A stretch of 8,045 nucleotides of DNA from Streptomyces sp. NRRL S-118 (GTDB taxonomy: Bacteria > Actinomycetota > Actinomycetes > Streptomycetales > Streptomycetaceae), in contig NZ_JOBL01000277.1 in NCBI RefSeq assembly GCF_000716335.1, positions 1 to 8,045 on the forward strand. Reading direction: 5' to 3'. Position numbers and translations under genes: made by a program. Each line of letters starts with the position of its first letter. Position 1 is the first letter of the stretch. Below are positions 1 to 5,842 of the stretch, in pieces. The notes below the pieces were generated by a model. It was not told where the DNA came from, did not search any database, and worked only from the letters and a program-made list of their open reading frames with translations.

Positions 1-1195
1 CTCCCGCCCCCGCCCCGGCGGCCCCTCCGCCCCCCGCGCCCGCGGAACCCGCGGCGGCCGCCGCCCCCGCGGCTCCCACGGCGCCCACCGCACCGCCGGC
101 GGTCACCGCGCCGGCCGCCTCGAGGGAGGCCCCGGCCGCGAACCAGCCGATGACGGCGACCGGCAGCAGCGCCGGGATCCCGGCGTTGACCTGCTGCAGC
201 TCGCCCGCCGCCAGCCGGCACGCGGCGCACTCCTCCAGGTGCTTGCGCAGCCCCCGCTCGGCGCGCGTCCGCAACCCGCCCCGGGCGTACGCGCCCAGCC
301 GGTCGGCGTACCGCGCGCAATCGCCTCCGGAGGTGAGGGCCCGGCTCACGTGCGCCTGCAGGTACGCCTGCTTGAGGCCCTCCCGGGCACGGCTGGCCAG
401 CACGGCCGTGGCGTTGGCCGTCAGCCCGAAGAGCGGCGCCACCTCACTGGGCGACTCCTCCTCGACGGTCGTGTGCCACAGCACCGCCTGCCACCGCTCG
501 GGCAGCGAACGGAACGCCTGCATGGCCAGCGACCGCTCGGCCGCGTGCATCGCGCGCACGTCGGCGCCCACCTCGACCGTGCCCTCGCCGGACACCTCCG
601 GGGTACGCGTCGCCTGGGCGGCGAACACCGCGAAGTCCTCGACCAGATGCTCCCGCCGGGCGGTCCGCGCCCAGGCCGCCGCCACCCGCCGCACGGTGGT
701 CAGCAGGTAGGCCCGCACCGCGTGCTCGGGTCCCGCACCGCCGCGTACCGCCTGGAGCGTCCGCGCGAACACCTCGGCGGTCAGGTCGTCCGCCGTGTGC
801 CCGTCCCGGCAGCAGGTGCGCGCGTACCGCCGTACCGCCTCCGCGTGCCGCCGGAACAGCTCCTCGTAGGCGGCGTCGTCGCCGTCCCGCATCCGCCGCA
901 CCAGGACGGCGTCCGGGGGCGGCAGCTCGATCGGCGGGGGCGGTACGGACCCGGAGAAGCCGCCCGTGCGCTGCGCCGGTACGCCCGTGCCGGATTCGCC
1001 GCCGGCCCGCGGGGCGCGTGGGTCCTGCGCCTCCGCGTCCCGGGCGCCGGTGCGAGGGGCCCCGCCGGGGCTGCCCGCCGCACCGGAGCCGCCACCGGCG
1101 GCCCCGCCCTGGATCGGCACCCTGTGGGACGGCAGCCCGCGCGTCTCGCCGGTCCCGGCACCGCCGAGCGGCTCCTCGCGACCTTCACCGCTCAT
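1..1195 (-). CDS. Sigma-70 family (ECF-like) sigma factor with C-terminal zinc-finger anti-sigma motif and hydrophobic segment, partial
   Basis: This is an RNA polymerase sigma factor cut by the left edge; 398 codons are visible with no stop. Residues 1-90 are a Gly/Pro/Ala-rich low-complexity extension. Sigma region 2 lies near 95-165 (contains RRMRDGDDAAYEELFRRHAE and ADDLTAEVFARTL), and region 4 near 222-283 (RSLPERWQAVLWHTTVEEES, then an LFGLTANATAVLASRAREGL helix-turn-helix). A zinc-binding motif follows: Cys293, then KHLEECAAC giving His319, Cys323 and Cys326, the HxxxCxxC pattern of ZAS anti-sigma factors. A hydrophobic stretch near 338-356 (GIPALLPVAVIGWFAAGAS) may be a membrane helix, followed by an Ala/Gly-rich tail. 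Sigma factors with a built-in zinc finger and membrane segment are known in actinobacteria, so it may be membrane-tethered and self-inhibited (inference). The ATG has a GGGGG ribosome-binding site about 8 nt upstream. Its target genes cannot be deduced. Confidence 0.88.
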   Translation of the reverse strand, partial: MSGEGREEPLGGAGTGETRGLPSHRVPIQGGAAGGGSGAAGSPGGAPRTGARDAEAQDPRAPRAGGESGTGVPAQRTGGFSGSVPPPPIELPPPDAVLVRRMRDGDDAAYEELFRRHAEAVRRYARTCCRDGHTADDLTAEVFARTLQAVRGGAGPEHAVRAYLLTTVRRVAAAWARTARREHLVEDFAVFAAQATRTPEVSGEGTVEVGADVRAMHAAERSLAMQAFRSLPERWQAVLWHTTVEEESPSEVAPLFGLTANATAVLASRAREGLKQAYLQAHVSRALTSGGDCARYADRLGAYARGGLRTRAERGLRKHLEECAACRLAAGELQQVNAGIPALLPVAVIGWFAAGASLEAAGAVTAGGAVGAVGAAGAAAAAGSAGAGGGGAAGAGAG

Positions 1196-1290
1196 GGCGG
1201 AAGCCCCCGTATCGCTGCTCGGACCGGAACACCGGGCAAGCGTGGCACAGAGGTCCGGTCCACCCGGGGTTGTTGGCCCGTCAACCACTC

Positions 1291-1311
1291 ATCCGGGGAG
1301 GTTTCCCGGAT
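1291..1311. repeat. Inverted repeat in the tetR-sigma gap
   Basis: Seven-base arms ATCCGGG and CCCGGAT are separated by GAGGTTT, in the 200-bp gap between the tetR stop and the sigma gene start. Read on the minus strand it could be a weak stem-loop ending the tetR transcript, although no T-tract follows. It could also be an operator for the sigma gene. Its minus strand holds GGAAAC followed 15 bases later by GTTGAC, loosely like an ECF-type promoter, which is speculative. A second small hairpin, ACCC-GAAA-GGGT on the minus strand, lies at 1328-1339. Nothing else is evident in this gap. Confidence 0.4.
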
Positions 1312-1395
1312 CCGGGCGCGCCGCATCACCCTTTCGGGTCAGTGGGCGGCAGCCCGGTCGAGTGCCGGGTCCACGCGTCCGGCGCGACAGCGCGG

Positions 1396-2238
1396 TCACG
1401 CGGGACGCGAGCGGAGACCCTCCAGGAGGATGTCCAGCAGCCGTGCCGACGCCGCACTCTGCTGCGCCGCGTCCGGCAGCGAGGGCGCCGCCGTCGCGAT
1501 GACCAGCAGCACGTCCGCCACCGTCACGTCACCGCGCAGCTCGCCCGCCTCCCGGGCCCGGTCCACGAGCCGGCCCACGACCTCCAGCAGCTCCGACGCG
1601 CCCGCGTCGTCCTGCTCGGCCGCCGGCACCGCCCGCGGCGCGACCACGCGCGCCCCGGCCTCGCCCGCGGCCAGGTCCTCACCGGCAGCCGTCATACCGC
1701 GCTGCTGCGGCACGCGCGAGGCGTCGAGCGCCTCGGCCGGGGAAGCGTCGTCCCCGTCCACGCCCACCCGCAGCACCTGCGGCGGCAGCAGCCGCCCCGC
1801 GCCCGAGGCCACCGAGGTGCGCAGGAACCGGGAGAGCGCCGACCACGGCTCCTCCTCCTGACCCAGCGCCGTACGCGCCTGCTCCGTCAGCCGGGAGGTC
1901 TCCTCCTCGGCTATGCGGCGCACCAGGACGTCCTTGCTCGGGAAGCGCCGGTACACCGTGCCGACACCCACGCGCGCCCGGCGCGCCACGTCCTCCATCG
2001 GCGCGCCGTACCCCAGCTCGCCGAACACCTCACGAGCCGCCCGCAGGACGTGCTCCAGATTGCGCTGCGCGTCCACGCGCAGCGGCGAGGTGCGCCCGGC
2101 ACCGCCGGCCACCGGCCTCATGGTGCCGTTACCGGCGAGCCCGGTGCCGGTGCCGCTCGCCGTGCCGACCCCGGTACCGCTCGTCCCGCCGGCCGACGGC
2201 GTGACGACGGTCTGCCAATGCGAATCCTGAACATGCAT
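1396..2238 (-). CDS. TetR-family transcriptional regulator
   Basis: A 280-residue TetR-type regulator. The N-terminal DNA-binding domain is at about residues 61-107: LEHVLRAAREVFGELGYGAP leads into MEDVARRARVGVGTVYRRFP, the recognition-helix region with the usual GTVYRRF signature, followed by SKDVLVRRI. Residues 118-280 form the divergent helical ligand-binding and dimer domain, so the inducer cannot be read from sequence. It is longer than the usual 190-230 residues because of an unusual 55-residue extension rich in Gly, Thr and Ala before the helix-turn-helix. The ATG at 2238 is chosen because GGGGG lies 5 nt upstream; an internal ATG at 2121 (residue 40) would trim most of the extension but has no good ribosome-binding site. 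It is divergent from the NADH dehydrogenase gene and shares a palindrome-bearing intergenic region with it, so autorepression and control of that gene are the natural hypothesis. Confidence 0.9.
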   Translation of the reverse strand: MHVQDSHWQTVVTPSAGGTSGTGVGTASGTGTGLAGNGTMRPVAGGAGRTSPLRVDAQRNLEHVLRAAREVFGELGYGAPMEDVARRARVGVGTVYRRFPSKDVLVRRIAEEETSRLTEQARTALGQEEEPWSALSRFLRTSVASGAGRLLPPQVLRVGVDGDDASPAEALDASRVPQQRGMTAAGEDLAAGEAGARVVAPRAVPAAEQDDAGASELLEVVGRLVDRAREAGELRGDVTVADVLLVIATAAPSLPDAAQQSAASARLLDILLEGLRSRPA

Positions 2239-2257
2239 GCGTTCCCCCGGTAATGAC

Positions 2258-2273
2258 GTCTCCCCCCGGAGAC
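2258..2273 (-). repeat. Perfect hairpin in the tetR 5' leader
   Basis: GTCTCC and GGAGAC form a perfect 6-bp inverted repeat around a four-base loop (CCCC on plus, GGGG in the transcript). In the tetR mRNA this hairpin would sit about 10 nt upstream of the GGGGG ribosome-binding site at 2244-2248. It could affect access of ribosomes or mRNA stability. No function is proven. Confidence 0.45.
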
Positions 2274-2342
2274 TCCCCGCCCTGACGATCAGGGGCCGGC
2301 CCCGCCGCGCTCAGGTCATGCGCAACGCCCGGACTCCCCGAC

Positions 2343-2372
2343 GACATACGAACATAGTTGAGTCGGAGTCAA
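2343..2372 (-). promoter_or_regulatory. Candidate tetR promoter
   Basis: On the minus strand, TTGACT (2372-2367) is followed after 18 bp by TATGTC (2348-2343), a reasonable sigma-70-type -35/-10 pair. Transcription would begin about 95 nt upstream of the tetR start codon. An alternative -10, TATGTT, lies at 2356-2351. The proposed -35 and spacer are covered by the 2356-2374 palindrome, which would suit repression by the gene's own product. Confidence 0.4.
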
Positions 2373-2374
2373 TT
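2356..2374. promoter_or_regulatory. Candidate TetR operator (TTGA/TCAA palindrome)
   Basis: The 19-bp element AGTTGAGTCGGAGTCAATT is an imperfect palindrome centred on 2365, with matching positions A-TTGA-TC-GA-TCAA-T. Its size, symmetry and position between the divergent tetR and NADH dehydrogenase genes are typical of TetR operators. It is one of the few AT-richer patches in this region. Binding is inferred, not shown. Confidence 0.5.
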
Positions 2375-2600
2375 CAGAAGGGGCAGTTCCGTACGGTGCG
2401 CCCCTCGATCGGAGCAAGGACCGGAACACTCCCGATTCCGACCCCTCCCACCACCCCTTTCCCGCCTTCTGACCTGCGCACCTTCCGGCTCACCGGGCAT
2501 ACGCGCCACCCCGCCCCCCGCGCACCCGCCGGTCACACGAATTGCCGGGCCTGTGGACAAACCCCGAAGGGCGTTGCGTCATGGGAGGGTGACCGAACCT
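2375..2600. other. Non-coding upstream region of the NADH dehydrogenase gene
   Basis: This stretch completes the 362-bp gap between tetR and the NADH dehydrogenase gene. It contains a pyrimidine-rich tract around 2430-2475 and a GGGAGGGTGA ribosome-binding site at 2583-2592. No convincing -35/-10 pair was found for the downstream gene. The open frame that continues upstream of 2601 lacks the conserved start of the enzyme family and is not taken as coding. Confidence 0.5.
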
Positions 2601-3989
2601 GTGCGCATTCTCGTTGTCGGCGGTGGCTACGTCGGGATGTACACCGCCCTGCACCTCCAGCGGCGCCTCAAGGACCGGCTGAGAAGCGGAACCGCCGAGA
2701 TCACCGTGGTCACGCCCGACCCGTACATGACGTACCAGCCGTTCCTCCCCGAGGCGGCGGCCGGCAACATCTCGCCCCGCCACGTCGTGGTGCCGCTGCG
2801 CCGCGTCCTGGACCAGTGCCACATCCTCATCGGCGAGGCCAAGGCCGTCGACCACGCCAAGCGCACCGCGACCGTCGCCACCCTCGCCACCGAGGAGGCG
2901 GACGCCGTCCCCGTGGAGATCCGCTACGACGAGCTGGTCATCGCGCCCGGCTCCGTCTCCCGCACCCTCCCGGTCCCCGGCCTCGCCGACCACGGCATCG
3001 GCTTCAAGACCGTCGAGGAGGCCATCGGGCTGCGCAACCACGTCATCGAACAGATGGACATCGCCTCCTCCACGCGCGATCCGGCCATCCGTGACGCCGC
3101 CCTCACCTTCGTCTTCGTCGGCGGCGGCTACGCCGGCGTGGAGGCGCTCGGCGAACTGGAGGACATGGCCCGCTACACCTCCCGGTACTACCGCAACATC
3201 AAGCCCGAGGACCTCAAATGGGTGCTCGTGGAGGCCACCGACCGGATCCTGCCCGAAGTGGGCGAGGACATGGGCCGGTACACCGTCCGCGAGCTGCGCT
3301 CCCGGAACATCGACGTACGCCTCGAGACCCGCCTCGAATCCTGCGAGGACCGGGTCGCCGTCCTCAGCGACGGCACCCGCCTGCCCACCCGTACGGTCGT
3401 ATGGACGGCCGGCGTCAAACCGGCGCCCGTCCTGGCCGCCACCGACCTCCCCCGCAACGAACGCGGCCGCCTCGTGTGCACCCCGTACCTCACCGTCGAC
3501 GGCGTCGAACACGCCTGGGCGGCCGGGGACGCGGCAGCCGTCCCGGACGTCACCGCCGCGGAGAGCGGCAAGGAGTGCGCCCCCAACGCCCAGCACGCCG
3601 TGCGCCAGGCCAAGGCCCTCGCCGACAACCTCGTCGCCGCCCTCGAGGGCCGGCCACTGGAGCAGTACGCCCACCGGTACGCCGGGTCCGTCGCCTCACT
3701 CGGCCTGCACAAGGGCGTCGCCCACGTCTACGGCCGGAAACTGAAGGGCTACCCCGCCTGGTTCATGCACCGCGCGTACCATCTCAGCCGCGTGCCGACG
3801 TTCAACCGCAAGGCACGTGTCCTCGCCGAGTGGACGCTGGCCGGGCTCTTCAAACGCGAGATCGTCTCGCTGGGGTCGCTGGAGCATCCGCGCGCCGAGT
3901 TCGAACTCGCCGCGGGACCACCGCCCTCGTCCGACCCCAAGGACATGGCCGAAGGCGGAACCGCGGACGGCGCCCCCAAGTCCGACTGA
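2601..3989 (+). CDS. ndh: Type II NADH dehydrogenase (NDH-2), FAD-dependent
   Basis: A 462-residue single-subunit NADH:quinone oxidoreductase. It oxidises NADH with FAD and passes electrons to membrane menaquinone without pumping protons, feeding the respiratory chain. The FAD-binding start VGGGYVGMYTA is at residues 6-16. PYMTYQPFLPEAAAG and ISPRHVVVPLRRVL follow, both characteristic of the actinobacterial family. The NADH-binding VFVGGGYAGVEA is near 171-182, the second FAD motif WAAGDAA is at 306-312, and the quinone-site motif AQHAVRQ is at 330-336 (family AQxAxQ). The C-terminal region (SRVPTFNRKARVLAEWTLAG onward) resembles the amphipathic membrane anchor. The GTG at 2601 is preferred because the GGGAGGGTGA ribosome-binding site ends 8 nt before it; GTG 2589 would start inside that site. 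Divergent tetR suggests local control. No defect is seen. Related ferredoxin or flavoprotein reductases are less likely given AQxAxQ. Confidence 0.93.
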   Translation: MRILVVGGGYVGMYTALHLQRRLKDRLRSGTAEITVVTPDPYMTYQPFLPEAAAGNISPRHVVVPLRRVLDQCHILIGEAKAVDHAKRTATVATLATEEADAVPVEIRYDELVIAPGSVSRTLPVPGLADHGIGFKTVEEAIGLRNHVIEQMDIASSTRDPAIRDAALTFVFVGGGYAGVEALGELEDMARYTSRYYRNIKPEDLKWVLVEATDRILPEVGEDMGRYTVRELRSRNIDVRLETRLESCEDRVAVLSDGTRLPTRTVVWTAGVKPAPVLAATDLPRNERGRLVCTPYLTVDGVEHAWAAGDAAAVPDVTAAESGKECAPNAQHAVRQAKALADNLVAALEGRPLEQYAHRYAGSVASLGLHKGVAHVYGRKLKGYPAWFMHRAYHLSRVPTFNRKARVLAEWTLAGLFKREIVSLGSLEHPRAEFELAAGPPPSSDPKDMAEGGTADGAPKSD

Positions 3990-4018
3990 CGTATGGGATG
4001 ACGCATCGGCCGATGCCC

Positions 4019-4041
4019 TTGTCAGTGCGCTCGGTCACACT
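4019..4041 (+). promoter_or_regulatory. RecA-NDp/PafBC-type DNA-damage promoter candidate
   Basis: TTGTCAGTG (4019-4027) is followed after exactly 8 bases by CACACT (4036-4041). The LexA-independent DNA-damage promoters of actinobacteria (RecA-NDp type, activated by PafBC) have, as I recall, the consensus TTGTCRGTG-N8-TAnnnT. The 9-base element matches exactly, the spacing is right, and the -10 keeps A at position 2 and T at position 6 but has C at position 1. Transcription would start near 4048, about 100 nt before the phosphatase start codon. Confidence 0.55.
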
Positions 4042-4053
4042 GGACGTGTGACC
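4033..4053. repeat. Perfect inverted repeat over the phosphatase promoter
   Basis: GGTCACAC and GTGTGACC are perfect 8-bp arms separated by TGGAC. The element covers the candidate -10 and the predicted transcription start, so it could be a repressor operator. As RNA it could fold into a stem-loop and end the upstream ndh transcript, though no T-tract follows. A weaker repeat, AGGTG/CACCT, follows at 4056-4071. Confidence 0.6.
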
Positions 4054-4094
4054 ATAGGTGGGCTCACACCTGCACAGAGTGACCCAGCGAACCA

Positions 4095-4121
4095 GCGACT
4101 CAGCACCCTGCGACTCAGCAC
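4095..4121. repeat. Short tandem direct repeat in the phosphatase leader
   Basis: GCGACTCAGCAC occurs twice, at 4095-4106 and 4110-4121, giving a 15-bp period. A partial further copy of the AGCGA motif lies just before, at 4086-4090. The repeat falls in the untranslated leader and could be a protein-binding array or a replication-slippage product. Confidence 0.6.
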
Positions 4122-4150
4122 GGCTACGACACCACGAGGCATACAGATCC

Positions 4151-5842
4151 GTGAACTTCACGCGTTGGAGCGCCCGGCTCCCCGGTACGCAGCGCCGCGC
4201 CGCCGCGCGCGGAACCGACCCTGGGGCTTCGCCGGCGCAGCGCGGGGACGGCTCCGTCCCCGCGGCGCGAGGTGAGTCGGGCAAGGATGAGCCTGGTCAG
4301 CAGCCAGACCCCCTGCCCGGCGACGCCCCCGCCGGCGTCCCCGGGGACGTCCCCGCCCTGGAGGACTTCTCCGTACGGGAGATCCTCGGCCGCCTCCCCG
4401 GGCTGGTCGCCCTGACGTACGGCTCCGAGCACCGCATCGCGTACGTCAACGACGCCTACGCCATCGCTTTCGGCCACCGCCCGCCCGGCGCCACCCTCGC
4501 CGCCGGCTGCCCCGAGCTGACCGAGCTCGGCCTGCTGCCGCTCATGGACCAGGTGCTGCGCAGCGGGAAGCCCCGTACGGTCAAGTCCCGCCGCACGCAC
4601 GGCGGCTCGTACACGGTCACCTGCCTCCCCGTCGACACGCCCGGGCACGAGGGCGGCGGGGTCCTCGTCCACGCGGCCGACGTCACCGACCACGCCGACG
4701 CCGCCGAGCGGCTGCGCGCCAGCGAGCGCCGCCACCGCGAGACCGCCGTCACCCTCCAGCGGTCCCTCCTCCCCCAGGAGCTCGAACAGCCCGACGACCT
4801 GCGGGTCGCCGCCACCTACCAGCCGGGCGGCACCGACGCGGCCGTCGGCGGCGACTGGTACGACGTGATCACGCTGGGCGCCGGGCGCACCGCCCTGGTC
4901 ATCGGCGACGTCATGGGCCGCGGCGTGCGGGCGGCGGCGGTCATGGGCCAGCTGCGCACCGCCGTACGCGCCTACGCCCGCCTCGACCTGCCGCCCCACG
5001 AGGTGCTCCAGCTCCTCGACGGCCTCGCCGCCGAGATCGACGCCAGCCAGATCGCCACCTGCGTCTACGCCGTCCACGACCCGAACGAGGGCCGTCTCGT
5101 CTACGCCTCCGCGGGCCACCTGCCCATCCTCGTCAGGGACGAGGACGGCACGGTCCGCCGCGCCGAGGAGCCGACCGGCCCGCCCCTGGGCACCGGCGGC
5201 TGGCTGCACACCTCCGGCACCATCGCCCTGCCGCCCGGGTCGACCGCCGTCCTCTACACCGACGGGCTGGTCGAGCGGCGCCGGGAGGACATCGACGAGG
5301 GCGTCGCCGCCCTGGAGCGCGCCCTGTCCGGCGCGACCGGCAGCCCCCAGGTCGTCTGCGACCGGCTGCTGCGCTCCCTGGGCGTCACCGCGGAGCACGA
5401 CGACGACGTCGCCGTCCTGGTCCTGCAGCACCCCACCCGTACGGGCCCGGACGCGGAGCTGTTCCACAACGCCGCGCTCGACCTGCTCGGCGGCGTGGAG
5501 GCGGCGCCACGCGCGCGGGCCTTCGCCTCCGGTGTCCTGTCCAGCTGGCGCTTCCCGGTGGAGCTGCGCGACCTGGGGGTGCTGGCCACCAGCGAACTCG
5601 TGGCGAACTCCCTCCAGCACGGAACCCCGCCCATGCGCCTGCGGCTCCGCCGCACCGACCGGCGCCTGATCATCGAGGTGACCGACGGGGACGACCACCT
5701 GCCGCGCCGCCGCCGCGCCGATACGGAGGACGAGGCGGGTCGTGGCATCTCGATCATCGCCACGATCGCCTCGTCCTGGGGAAGCCGCCGCACGCCGGGC
5801 GGCGGCAAAGCCGTCTGGTGCGAGTTCGCCCTGCCTGGTTAG
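4151..5842 (+). CDS. PAS-SpoIIE (PP2C) phosphatase-HATPase fusion regulator
   Basis: A 563-residue signalling protein of the partner-switching type. After a basic, Pro-rich start, residues 70-180 form a PAS-like sensor (VALTYGSEHRIAYVNDAYAI), then a short coiled linker near 182-210 (ADAAERLRASERRHRETAVT and LQRSLLPQEL). The PP2C domain spans about 215-425 with metal-binding motifs GGDWYD (233-238), IGDVMGRG (251-258), TDGLVE (370-375) and DDDVAVL (417-423), all acidic residues present. A C-terminal RsbW-like ATPase follows at about 437-560: N-box ELVANSLQHG (482-491), a divergent G1 region VTDGDDHLP (510-518), and GRGISII (530-536). It probably dephosphorylates anti-anti-sigma proteins and may also phosphorylate or bind them, thereby controlling sigma factor release (family knowledge; partner unknown). 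It is soluble, with no membrane helix seen. The GTG at 4151 is chosen because GAGG lies 11 nt upstream and codons before it lose the G/C third-base bias. GTG 4058 is a longer alternative. Confidence 0.9.
   Translation: MNFTRWSARLPGTQRRAAARGTDPGASPAQRGDGSVPAARGESGKDEPGQQPDPLPGDAPAGVPGDVPALEDFSVREILGRLPGLVALTYGSEHRIAYVNDAYAIAFGHRPPGATLAAGCPELTELGLLPLMDQVLRSGKPRTVKSRRTHGGSYTVTCLPVDTPGHEGGGVLVHAADVTDHADAAERLRASERRHRETAVTLQRSLLPQELEQPDDLRVAATYQPGGTDAAVGGDWYDVITLGAGRTALVIGDVMGRGVRAAAVMGQLRTAVRAYARLDLPPHEVLQLLDGLAAEIDASQIATCVYAVHDPNEGRLVYASAGHLPILVRDEDGTVRRAEEPTGPPLGTGGWLHTSGTIALPPGSTAVLYTDGLVERRREDIDEGVAALERALSGATGSPQVVCDRLLRSLGVTAEHDDDVAVLVLQHPTRTGPDAELFHNAALDLLGGVEAAPRARAFASGVLSSWRFPVELRDLGVLATSELVANSLQHGTPPMRLRLRRTDRRLIIEVTDGDDHLPRRRRADTEDEAGRGISIIATIASSWGSRRTPGGGKAVWCEFALPG

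Noticed and set aside
239..1861. A 540-codon open frame on the plus strand over the sigma factor and tetR genes
   Set aside because: It is antisense to two recognised genes, has Arg/Pro-rich composition and no domain.
2581..2592. A four-codon mini-ORF (ATG GGA GGG TGA) over the NDH-2 ribosome-binding site
   Set aside because: It has no ribosome-binding site and is more simply explained as the Shine-Dalgarno sequence itself.
2490..3674. A 394-codon minus-strand open frame opposite NDH-2
   Set aside because: Its translation is a Gly/Val/Asp-rich shadow of the NDH-2 gene, whose motifs are unambiguous.
4048..4275. A 75-codon frame starting with GTG at the predicted start of the damage-type promoter, possibly a leaderless small protein
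   Set aside because: Its third codon positions show no G/C bias, the translation is Arg/Pro-rich without features, and it overlaps the phosphatase gene in another frame. It remains possible only if the mapped transcript starts exactly at 4048.
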